A stretch of DNA of 64,000 nt from contig CANRVB010000006.1 of NCBI GenBank assembly GCA_947643165.1, positions 1 through 64,000 on the forward strand, given 5' to 3'. This DNA comes from an uncultured Porphyromonadaceae bacterium (GTDB lineage: Bacteria > Bacteroidota > Bacteroidia > Bacteroidales > Muribaculaceae). Each line of letters begins with the position of its first letter. Position 1 is the stretch's first letter. Of this stretch, positions 50,303 to 59,198 are shown in pieces. The notes beneath the pieces were generated by a model, which worked only from the letters and a program-made list of their open reading frames with translations, ran no database searches and had not been told where the DNA came from. The position numbers and the translations under genes are program-made.

Positions 50303-51346
50303 ATGAAACTTAAAGCGATTTTAATCATGGCAGCATCAGCTATCAGTTTCGGCACGGTTCTCCATGCACAGGATAATCAGTGGGGCCTTGTCTATGAGCA
50401 GGCAATCACCGAAAACGAACCCGGCAAAGTGAATATCCATCCGGTAAAATACAATCTCGACGGCATTGAAATAGCCGCTAATGTCTATACTCCTGCCGGT
50501 TATAATCCCGAAGAAAAGGAGTATCCGGCTATTATAGTGGCTCATCCAAACGGTGGAACAAAGGAGCAGGTTGCAGGGCTGTTCGCACAACGGATGGCAG
50601 AAAAAGGCTATATAACGATTGCTGCCGATGCCTCATATCAGGGTGCCAGCGGTGGCGAACCGCGTCACACCGACAAGCCGTACTTCCGTATCAATGACAT
50701 TCACGGCATGGCGGACTATATCTCCAAATATCCCGGCGTTGATCCACAGCGAATAGGCGCATTCGGCATCTGCGGAGGCGGTGGCTATACTCTCGGTGCG
50801 GCCAAAAGTGACAAGCGCTTCAAAGCCGTAGCCACACTGAGTATGTTCAATTCCGGTCGTGTACGTCGTAATGGCTTCATGGACTCAGGTATGCCCACAA
50901 TTCAACAACGCCTCAAGGAAGCCTCCGATGCGAGGGAAAAGAGAGTCACCATAGGCGAAATTGTGTTTACGGGCGATATGAACCTGACGGATGAGGAAAT
51001 TGAGAAACTTCCGTTTGATCTCTACCGTGAAGGCGCGATATATTATAACCGCACACATGCTCACCCTAATTCTACATTCCGTTACACAATGGAGAGCCTT
51101 ATGGACCTGATGACTTGGGATGCGACAGAGCAGATCAACCTTATCAACGCCCCGCTGCTTATGATGGCCGGAAACAAGGCTGATACCTTCTACATGACCT
51201 CAGATGCCTTTGAGAAAGCCACCGGTACTACCGACAAGGAATTGTTCCTCATTCCGGGCGCGACCCATATCCAGACATATTATGTGCCTGAATACGTGGA
51301 TCAGGAAGTCAACAAACTTACAGAGTTCTTCGGCAAAAAACTATAA
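50303..51346 (+). CDS. Exported dienelactone hydrolase-like alpha/beta hydrolase, Cys nucleophile
   Basis: A 347-residue protein with signal peptide (residues 1-23). Hydrolase fold: PAIIVAHPNGGTKEQVAG, nucleophile elbow GAFGICGGGGYTL with Cys in place of Ser as in dienelactone hydrolases, and LIPGATHIQTYY with the catalytic His. Similar to YcjY-like hydrolases. Periplasmic location and substrate unknown. Confidence 0.8.
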   Translation: MKLKAILIMAASAISFGTVLHAQDNQWGLVYEQAITENEPGKVNIHPVKYNLDGIEIAANVYTPAGYNPEEKEYPAIIVAHPNGGTKEQVAGLFAQRMAEKGYITIAADASYQGASGGEPRHTDKPYFRINDIHGMADYISKYPGVDPQRIGAFGICGGGGYTLGAAKSDKRFKAVATLSMFNSGRVRRNGFMDSGMPTIQQRLKEASDAREKRVTIGEIVFTGDMNLTDEEIEKLPFDLYREGAIYYNRTHAHPNSTFRYTMESLMDLMTWDATEQINLINAPLLMMAGNKADTFYMTSDAFEKATGTTDKELFLIPGATHIQTYYVPEYVDQEVNKLTEFFGKKL

Positions 51347-51349
51347 CTC

Positions 51350-52447
51350 ATGAACCGGTTGATTATTTCGTTTCTTGCATTTTTACCTCTAATATGTATG
51401 GCAATGAACATAGATGATTTCAAGCAACCATATCCCGCAGGTACGGAGATGAATGGCAATCCCAACTTCATCGGCACTGCATGGCTCTATCCATTGAGCC
51501 ATGAAAAGGAGCTCAATGTACCGATGTTCAATGTTACATTTGAGCCCGGATGCCGCAACAACTGGCACCGTCACAGCGGCGGTCAGATACTTATCGCCAC
51601 TGCCGGCGTTGGCTATTATCAGGAGAAAGGCAAAGCCGCCCGTCGCCTGTTTCCCGGCGACATCGTAGAGATTGCACCTGGTGTGGAACATTGGCATGGA
51701 GCGGCTCCCGACAGCTGGTTTGCTCATCTGGCTATTGAATGTAACCCTGAAAACAATGAGGTCACTTGGCTCGGTCCGGTCACTGACTCAGATTATCTTG
51801 ATGCTACAAAAAATCCGGAGACCGTAACCGAACTCACACCCCGTCAACAGGCTATTGTTGCAATCGCTTCGTATGCCGCCATCGGTGACACCGACGGCTT
51901 GACAAAAGCTCTTGAGCAAGGTTTGACAGCAGGAATGACAGTCAACGAAATCAAAGAGCTGTTGATACAGGTATATGCCTACTGTGGTTTCCCTCGCTCT
52001 TTGTCAGCACTCGGTGTTTTCAAAAATCTACTCTCTGAGCGTATGGCAAAAGGCATAACCGACCCGGAGGGAGAATCGGCATCGGTGGTAAGCGACATTG
52101 ACAAGTATGAACAAGGAGCCAAGACCCTGAGCGAACTTTCAGGAATACCTGTCGATACCCCGTCACCATGGTACGAAGATTTCGCTCCCGGTATCAACCG
52201 CTTCTTGAAAGAGCATCTTTTCGCTGATATATTCGGTCGAGGGGTCCTTCCTTATTCTGACCGCGAAATTGCGACAGTATCCATGCTCACCGCACTCGGC
52301 GGAGTCGAACCTATGGCAACCGGCCACATCGGCATCTGCCGTCATCTCGGAGTCACCTCGCCGCAGTTAAACTCACTGTTGGACATCATCGAGTATAATA
52401 TCGGCCCGTCAAAAACAGAACCCATCCGCAAGATTGTAAACAGATGA
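51350..52447 (+). CDS. Exported cupin plus two carboxymuconolactone decarboxylase domains
   Basis: A 365-residue fusion with an N-terminal signal-like segment (LIISFLAFLPLICMA). Cupin at about 40-130: NNWHRHSGGQILIATAG and PGDIVEIAPGVEHWHGA with metal-binding His. Two alpha-helical CMD-like domains follow (about 165-235 and 265-360; LLIQVYAYCGFPRSLSAL with a Cys that is typically redox active). CMD proteins can be peroxidase-like. Spaced 3 bases from the preceding gene and overlapping the next by 4. Confidence 0.8.
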   Translation: MNRLIISFLAFLPLICMAMNIDDFKQPYPAGTEMNGNPNFIGTAWLYPLSHEKELNVPMFNVTFEPGCRNNWHRHSGGQILIATAGVGYYQEKGKAARRLFPGDIVEIAPGVEHWHGAAPDSWFAHLAIECNPENNEVTWLGPVTDSDYLDATKNPETVTELTPRQQAIVAIASYAAIGDTDGLTKALEQGLTAGMTVNEIKELLIQVYAYCGFPRSLSALGVFKNLLSERMAKGITDPEGESASVVSDIDKYEQGAKTLSELSGIPVDTPSPWYEDFAPGINRFLKEHLFADIFGRGVLPYSDREIATVSMLTALGGVEPMATGHIGICRHLGVTSPQLNSLLDIIEYNIGPSKTEPIRKIVNR

Positions 52448-53499
52448 GGAAGTTACTGACTCTAATAATATCGGCTATGGCAATAACATCATCTTTTGCC
52501 GAAGGTATTGTAATAAAGAAGCAGGGACAGTTCCCTGTCGGAGGCACCACCATACAGCGCGAAGGCACTTTCAATTCCGACACGTTTGTCGGCTGGGCTG
52601 AGCAAGACCAGGCCGGACAAAGTTATCGTTGCGATCATGCGTTTGCCCGCTACCAGATACCTGCCGATGCGAAAAATATGCCGCTGGTGTTCGTGCATGG
52701 CTACGGAGGTGACGGAGTCTGCTGGGAAACTACGCCTGACGACCGGCCCGGTTTCGCAACACTCTTGCTTGCCGAAGGTTATCCGACATACGTTCTCGAC
52801 CTCCCCGGGCGCGGACATGCCTCCCGCACAAGCTCCACTGTTACGGTCGAGCCGGTAGCAGACGAGATGTTCTGGTTTGACATCTGGCGCATGGGTATAT
52901 GGCCAGAATGGAATGAAGGTATACAGTTCCCTAAAGACTCTCTCAGCGTCAGCAACTTCTTCCGTCAGATGGTGCCCGATCTGAGCAATCATCAGCTTGA
53001 TGTTCCGGCACTCGATGCAATGGCAAAAAAAATCGGCGATCAGGTGCTGGTGACACACTCTGCCGGAGGATTCCCCGGCTGGATGGCTGCGATGCGCAAT
53101 CCCGAAGTGAAGGGTATCGTTGCCCTTGAACCCGGAGGATATGTTTTCCCCAACGATGAAGTTCCTCCGACTCTACCCGGTTTGACCGGTGGCTTGAAAG
53201 GAGTAGGGGTGCCGATGGAACAATTCATGGAGCTTACAAAAAAGCCAATTGTGATTTATTTCGGCGACTACATTCCCGAAAACAACGCCACAACTCTTGG
53301 CGGAAGCAACTGGGAGGTGAGATTGAAGATGGCCCGTGAATTTGTCGCGGCAATCAACCGTCACGGAGGTGACGCCGCTCTTGTACTTCTTCCTGAAATC
53401 GGAATAACGGGAAATAGTCACTTCCTGATGCAGGAGCTCAACAATGACGTGATAGCCAAACTTGTAGCCGAATGGTTATATCTTAAATTCCAAAAATAA
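52444..53499 (+). CDS. Exported alpha/beta hydrolase (esterase)
   Basis: A 351-residue protein with signal peptide (1-19). Hydrolase motifs: MPLVFVHGYGGDGVCWETT (oxyanion), nucleophile Ser in LVTHSAGGFPGW, and NSHFLMQELNN with His. Fits a lipase/esterase of the alpha/beta hydrolase_1 kind. Overlaps the upstream gene by 4 bases. Confidence 0.8.
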   Translation: MRKLLTLIISAMAITSSFAEGIVIKKQGQFPVGGTTIQREGTFNSDTFVGWAEQDQAGQSYRCDHAFARYQIPADAKNMPLVFVHGYGGDGVCWETTPDDRPGFATLLLAEGYPTYVLDLPGRGHASRTSSTVTVEPVADEMFWFDIWRMGIWPEWNEGIQFPKDSLSVSNFFRQMVPDLSNHQLDVPALDAMAKKIGDQVLVTHSAGGFPGWMAAMRNPEVKGIVALEPGGYVFPNDEVPPTLPGLTGGLKGVGVPMEQFMELTKKPIVIYFGDYIPENNATTLGGSNWEVRLKMAREFVAAINRHGGDAALVLLPEIGITGNSHFLMQELNNDVIAKLVAEWLYLKFQK

Positions 53500-53503
53500 T
53501 TTG

Positions 53504-53531
53504 TAAATTTGCGGTTGAAAATTCGCAAATT
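53504..53531 (+). promoter_or_regulatory. -7 box and palindrome before araC-type gene
   Basis: TAAATTTG (53,504-53,511) and a perfect inverted repeat AATTTGCG/CGCAAATT (53,506-53,513; 53,524-53,531) that ends directly at the ATG. Overlap of a palindrome with promoter and start suggests auto-control. Confidence 0.5.
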
Positions 53532-54347
53532 ATGTCAGAAGAGAAATTATTTGATAAAATTATCATAACAGATTCATTGAGCGAGATAGCCTCCGAAAAG
53601 ATGGAGGGTTATCTCGCTCATGCTCTTTGTCTTGACGGGAGCATGGAGTTTGATTTCAACGAACGGCATTTCACTTTCGGGCGACATGATCTCATGATAG
53701 TGCGCAAGGGAGGGCTTGTGGCCAATATACATCCGTCCGATGATTTCCGTGTTATGGTAATTTATATCGACTCCGGCTTCGTTGAGCATTGCACACCGCA
53801 GTCAAACTACGGCATGAAGGGACAGCTCGCGCTGTTCATGAACCCCGTGATGAAACTCAATGAAGCGCAATTCGCTCTCAGCCTTCAGGATTTTCAAGGT
53901 GTGAAATATCGCTACGATACCACCGGATTTGTTTTCTATGAGGAAAGCATCCGATGCGCCGTGCAGCTCATGATTCTTGACTTCTTCGACTTCCATGCCT
54001 ACAACTATGGAGAGGACTCCATTACGCCACAGTATGCTGCCGTTATGAACAAGTTTTTCGCTCTTCTCGACAGCGGAGTTTACCGTGAGCACCGCGAGGT
54101 GACATATTATGCATCCGAACTTTGCATAACGCCTAAATACCTCTCGGAAATATGCAAGAAAGTCAGCGGGCACTCGGCCAACTTCTGGATCAACCGTTAT
54201 ACCTCGCTCGACATTTCCCGTCAGCTGCGCGACAAGCGGCTGACATTCGTCCAGATTTCCGACATGTTCCACTTCTCCTCCCCCGGCTATTTCAGCCGCT
54301 ATGTGCAGAACAACCTCGGCATGAGTCCTTCCGACTATCGCGAATAA
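53532..54347 (+). CDS. AraC-family transcriptional regulator
   Basis: A 271-residue regulator. The N-terminal part (about 1-150) is cupin-like sensing (FNERHFTFGRHDLMIVRKG). The C-terminal 100 residues have the two AraC helix-turn-helices (YYASELCITPKYLSEICKK; FVQISDMFHFSSPGYFSRYV) and the ending NNLGMSPSDYRE. Last gene of the + operon and a good candidate to control the flavodoxin/reductase cluster. Sensed signal unknown. Confidence 0.9.
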   Translation: MSEEKLFDKIIITDSLSEIASEKMEGYLAHALCLDGSMEFDFNERHFTFGRHDLMIVRKGGLVANIHPSDDFRVMVIYIDSGFVEHCTPQSNYGMKGQLALFMNPVMKLNEAQFALSLQDFQGVKYRYDTTGFVFYEESIRCAVQLMILDFFDFHAYNYGEDSITPQYAAVMNKFFALLDSGVYREHREVTYYASELCITPKYLSEICKKVSGHSANFWINRYTSLDISRQLRDKRLTFVQISDMFHFSSPGYFSRYVQNNLGMSPSDYRE

Positions 54348-54363
54348 TACGATTTTCAATATC

Positions 54364-54401
54364 AAAGGGAGCTATCCAGTCGCGGACGGCTCCCTTTATC
54401 A
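54364..54401 (+). terminator. Terminator after araC-type gene
   Basis: AAAGGGAGC and GCTCCCTTT arms around TATCCAGTCGCGGACG. The loop core TATCC-GTCGCGGAC is shared with the hairpin at 62,152-62,187. Confidence 0.8.
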
Positions 54402-54427
54402 TGAATGTGTGGTTGGTGAAAAAAATA

Positions 54428-55951
54428 TTATTCTATTAGTATTTCCGGATATCCTGGCTTTACCGGTATGTGTGTGTCATCCATTGCTGCACTGTATGCA
54501 AGCCATGCCACTATTGCTGCATTCACTTTCAAATCGTCAAGCGAGAGACGTTCATATGTATCCATTGTTGTATGATAGGCTCTGAAATAGTCAAGCGGAT
54601 CCTGAATGAACTGAAATGCCGGAAGCCCCAGACGGGTGAAGCTGACATGGTCTGTACTGCCAACAGACATCGGCGAGAAGGTATTAAAGCCTAACGAAAC
54701 CAAAGGTTGTTTCCAGGCTTCAAAATACGGATATGCCATGTCATTCTCTTCCATATAGACCCCCTTGAAGCATCCCGAACCAAAATCCATGTTCAGGTAC
54801 AGAGCGAAGTCATCATATCCAGGTAACTTTTTCTTTTGCTCTTTATCGTAGAGTTTATGGTCGGCATAGCCTCTTGAACCATAAAGTCCTTGTTCTTCTC
54901 CACCCCACAGGGCAAGGCGGATAGTGCGGCGAGGTTTTATATCAAGGGCTTTAAGGATACGCATTGCTTCTATCATTGTAATGCAGCCTGAGCCATTGTC
55001 GGCACCACCTGTTCCGCCGTGCCAAGAATCAAGATGTGCGCCGATAAGAACTATTTCATTCTTGAGTTTTGGATCTGTACCCGGTATCTCGGCAATGATA
55101 TTGTTGATTTTCTGATTGTCGGTAAAAGTGTTTCTTACGTCAAGCTCCATTTTTACCTCATCACCCCCTTTAAGCAGGCGAACCATTCTGCCGTGGTCTT
55201 CGGTGGGCAAAACAATCTCCGGCACAGGCTCAGGATCGCCTACTTTATAATTAACACCTCTTGATCCGGGTATATTGAAAGTCCCGTCGCCCACAATTAT
55301 AGCCAGCGGACGTTCTTCCTTTATAAGCGAGTCGATAGCCTGTTGCAACCCCTTGTTTGAACCGGAAGACCATCTTCCCCACGGAGTTGAAGGACGATTG
55401 TCCTTTGTCATTTCAGCAAGTTCTTCATCGGTATATCTTTTTGCCATAGGACGGAACGAAAGTTCATACTCCCTTGCTATTGGCATAATGACAATCTTCC
55501 CGTGGAGTTTTCCGCGATAGTTTGATAATGAAGTCGTATCGGTTGCTTCCAATAGGATGCAATCGCCTGTAACCAACCCATCAGTACTCCCTGACCATGC
55601 TTTGGGATTTGCAGCGAAACTGCAATAGTATGGAGCAGTCATCGCCACATAGTTCTTCTCGTTGTCCCAGCCACCTTTTGCAAAATCCGATGCAAACTCT
55701 GTGTGGACATTGTCGAAGCCGAATCCCTTCAACTTATCAGTCACAAGTTGTTCGGCACGCATTTTTTGTTTTGATGCCGCAAGCCGCGAACCGAGCTTGT
55801 CAGTGATGAAATGTGATATGCCCTCAACCTGAGAATGATTAAAGGCTTGGTCTTTTACCCTATACGCCATTTCTTCTGACTGGCGTGTCTGGGCTTGGAC
55901 TCCTGTCGCAAATAAAACTGCCGCGACAAAAGCCACGATACATCTTGCCAT
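54428..55951 (-). CDS. Exported M28-family zinc aminopeptidase
   Basis: A 507-residue peptidase with signal peptide (residues 1-20, VAFVAAVLFATGVQA). A PA-domain-like insertion lies around 100-260. Zinc site in the usual order: IGAHLDSWH, GADNGSGC, WGGEEQGLYGS, MDFGSGCF, and RAYHTTMDTYE. Removes N-terminal amino acids from peptides or acts as a carboxypeptidase-like enzyme. Two bases after a lipoprotein flavodoxin in one operon, an odd pairing. Confidence 0.9.
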   Translation of the reverse strand: MARCIVAFVAAVLFATGVQAQTRQSEEMAYRVKDQAFNHSQVEGISHFITDKLGSRLAASKQKMRAEQLVTDKLKGFGFDNVHTEFASDFAKGGWDNEKNYVAMTAPYYCSFAANPKAWSGSTDGLVTGDCILLEATDTTSLSNYRGKLHGKIVIMPIAREYELSFRPMAKRYTDEELAEMTKDNRPSTPWGRWSSGSNKGLQQAIDSLIKEERPLAIIVGDGTFNIPGSRGVNYKVGDPEPVPEIVLPTEDHGRMVRLLKGGDEVKMELDVRNTFTDNQKINNIIAEIPGTDPKLKNEIVLIGAHLDSWHGGTGGADNGSGCITMIEAMRILKALDIKPRRTIRLALWGGEEQGLYGSRGYADHKLYDKEQKKKLPGYDDFALYLNMDFGSGCFKGVYMEENDMAYPYFEAWKQPLVSLGFNTFSPMSVGSTDHVSFTRLGLPAFQFIQDPLDYFRAYHTTMDTYERLSLDDLKVNAAIVAWLAYSAAMDDTHIPVKPGYPEILIE

Positions 55952-55953
55952 TG

Positions 55954-56547
55954 TTATTTTAGTTTTAAGTTTATATCATAGAGCCATTGAGCTATGCCGG
56001 CTGTATCTCCTTCTTCTGATACAAATCCGTTGGGGTGCTGTGAATTTGGTGTAGCATTTACAATTTCAAGCAATGTCTCATGGGGAAACATATTTGCGTA
56101 TGAGCAGAATGGAATCACAATCTTTCCACTGAAATCATAGCCTGTCTTTCTAAGAAATGACAGTACCGGCATTGGTGTCGTATGCCACCACACAGGACCA
56201 CCTACAAATATTACATCATATTTGTCAAAATCAGCTATGGTATCTTTCAACGCCGGAAATACGCTGTCATTCAACTCTGATTTTGCCTCCGCCGCACAGT
56301 CTTTGAAATCTTCCGGATAAGGCTCTTTTCTTTCAATCCTATATAGCATGCCACCTGAGTGTGCGGCTATCTCCTTTGCAACCTTTTCGGTATTCCCGCT
56401 TCGGCTGAAATATGCAACCAACACATTGCGTGTCGTATCCGGAGATATATCATCCCCGATATAAAGAGGTTGCTTTGAGCCGGTAAATTTGCTGCAAGAA
56501 CAGAAAATAAGCCCAATGAGAAGCATCAGGATGTGTTTTGCTTTCAT
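55954..56547 (-). CDS. Lipoprotein flavodoxin
   Basis: A 197-residue flavodoxin, lipobox Cys16-Cys18 region (GLIFCSCSK). FMN loop YFSRSGNTEKVAKEIA; second loop VIFVGGPVWWHTTPMPV. The fourth exported flavodoxin-domain protein of the cluster. -7 box TAACTTTG at 56,576-56,583, about 22 bases before predicted start of transcription to the ATG. Confidence 0.85.
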   Translation of the reverse strand: MKAKHILMLLIGLIFCSCSKFTGSKQPLYIGDDISPDTTRNVLVAYFSRSGNTEKVAKEIAAHSGGMLYRIERKEPYPEDFKDCAAEAKSELNDSVFPALKDTIADFDKYDVIFVGGPVWWHTTPMPVLSFLRKTGYDFSGKIVIPFCSYANMFPHETLLEIVNATPNSQHPNGFVSEEGDTAGIAQWLYDINLKLK

Positions 56548-56575
56548 CTGAGATAACGTTTGTAGTAAGACAATA

Positions 56576-56583
56576 CAAAGTTA
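56576..56583 (-). promoter_or_regulatory. -7 promoter box for flavodoxin/M28 operon
   Basis: TAACTTTG on minus, well placed ahead of the ATG at 56,547. No TTTG at the -33 position. Confidence 0.5.
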
Positions 56584-56724
56584 TTCCTTTTGATTTGCAG
56601 GAATTTAATTAATTTGTCGGTGTATCATACACTTTTTTCTTATTCATTGCATTAAAGCATATTTTTCCGAAAAAAAGTAAGAACTCACAGAAATAAATGC
56701 TGTAACCGTGCAATGCTGGTTTAG

Positions 56725-56732
56725 TAACTTTG
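56725..56732 (+). promoter_or_regulatory. -7 promoter box for hydrolase/AKR operon
   Basis: TAACTTTG on plus, 33 bases before the ATG at 56,765. Lacks a clear -33 TTTG, as with other cluster promoters. Confidence 0.5.
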
Positions 56733-56764
56733 TATAATGAAAACATGATAATTAGATTTTTAAT

Positions 56765-57835
56765 ATGAGAATGAATGTTTTGATGTTGTCGGCTGTACTT
56801 CTGTGCGCATCTTGCTCGGATTATGAGGACATTATCAAGAATGAGGATTCAATGAAACCAAATAAAGAAACACAGACCGAAAATAACGGTGGAACCAATA
56901 ACGCACACACAGAAAATAGATTTAATTCTGATTCAACAGTTGCCGATGTCATCTCGGATCCCGCATTAGGAAATTTCGGCTATCTGTTATTTCCTGTCGA
57001 CCGCAATGTGTCACGGTCTATGACGCTTGCCGATATCAGTTCTTCAAGTGTATATGTATGGTACAGCCACATACAGACAGAGAAAACGGTGGAAATAATA
57101 AACCGCCTGTATAGCGACGCCAAGGCCGGAAATCAAATTTTCTATCGGATCTATTCCGATACTGAAATAGCCGCTGACCCATCGAAAGCTCACACTGGTT
57201 TATTCCTTTTCCGTGGAGAAACAGATAAACCGTTTGCCATCACCAATGCCGGTGGTGGATTTGCCTATGTCGGAGCCATGCACGACAGTTTCCCGCACGC
57301 CCTTGAAATAAGCAAAGCCGGATACAGTGCATTCGCATTGATATATCGTCCCGATGATCCATTCAATGATCTGGCCCGTGCTATAACCTTTATTCATGAC
57401 AATGCCGCGGAATTAGGTGTCAAGCCTGATGATTATTCCTTATGGGGAGGTTCTGCAGGAGCAAGAATGGCTGCCGTTCTTGGAAATTCATCATACCTCC
57501 ATCAACTTACCGGACGCAGCGACATTCCCCAGGCTGCCGCCGTCATCATGCAATATACCGGCTATTCAACGGCATCTCAATATGATGCTCCAACCTATGT
57601 CTGCGTAGGGTCAAACGACGGAATTGCCTCATGGCGTACTATGAAGTATAGGTTGCAACGTCTGTCCGAAATGGGCATATCCACGGAGTTCCACGTCTAC
57701 AATGGTTTAGGGCACGGTTTCGGGCTCGGTCATGGCACAGTTGCCGATGGTTGGATAAACGATGCGCTTAAGTTCTGGCATAAGAATATGAAAACAGATG
57801 AACGTGCAGGTATTCCGCCTGTATACGCCGATTGA
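56765..57835 (+). CDS. Lipoprotein alpha/beta hydrolase
   Basis: A 356-residue protein, lipobox LCASC. A Asn/Thr-rich linker (NKETQTENNGGTNNAHTEN) precedes the hydrolase: GLFLFRGETDKPFAITNAGG (oxyanion region), nucleophile Ser in LWGGSAGARMAA, and GLGHGFGLGHG with His. Similar in kind to the hydrolase half of the 47,790 fusion. Substrate unknown. Confidence 0.75.
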   Translation: MRMNVLMLSAVLLCASCSDYEDIIKNEDSMKPNKETQTENNGGTNNAHTENRFNSDSTVADVISDPALGNFGYLLFPVDRNVSRSMTLADISSSSVYVWYSHIQTEKTVEIINRLYSDAKAGNQIFYRIYSDTEIAADPSKAHTGLFLFRGETDKPFAITNAGGGFAYVGAMHDSFPHALEISKAGYSAFALIYRPDDPFNDLARAITFIHDNAAELGVKPDDYSLWGGSAGARMAAVLGNSSYLHQLTGRSDIPQAAAVIMQYTGYSTASQYDAPTYVCVGSNDGIASWRTMKYRLQRLSEMGISTEFHVYNGLGHGFGLGHGTVADGWINDALKFWHKNMKTDERAGIPPVYAD

Positions 57836-57890
57836 GAAAAGGGAAAAATGGCAATAGTTACCGAATTTTTTCAAGAGCTTCCGACTATGA

Positions 57891-58919
<1,029 letters not shown>

Positions 58920-58930
58920 CAGACATACAT

Positions 58931-58981
58931 CATCAGAAATACAGAAGGCAGGTGTCCTACCTGCCTTCTGCATTTCTGATG
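58931..58981. terminator. Long near-perfect inverted repeat between convergent genes
   Basis: CATCAGAAAT, one mismatch, then CAGAAGGCAGGT, 5-nt loop, and the complementary arms: 22 paired bases. No long T run. Probably a bidirectional 3'-end structure for the AKR and TonB receptor genes. Confidence 0.7.
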
Positions 58982-59114
58982 AAAACACTGCTTTTCAACC
59001 ACCTGATCCATAAATAAAGTTCTAACTATTGATACTACCCTGACTGACAGTCGTATCATGTCAGGCTTGTCGACACAGCCCGGATATGAACCAGTTGAGG
59101 TGGCAAACTTATCA

Positions 59115-59165
59115 ATTCAAAAAATAATCATCCGCTATGTGTTGACGATTATTTTTCATTTATAA
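59115..59165. terminator. AT-rich hairpin after TonB receptor gene
   Basis: AAAAATAATC and GATTATTTTT arms with 17-nt loop just downstream of the receptor stop on the minus strand. Weak terminator candidate. The rest of 58,982-59,198 shows nothing recognised. Confidence 0.5.
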
Positions 59166-59198
59166 CAACTGAAAATATGCTGATATATCGGAAGCTCC

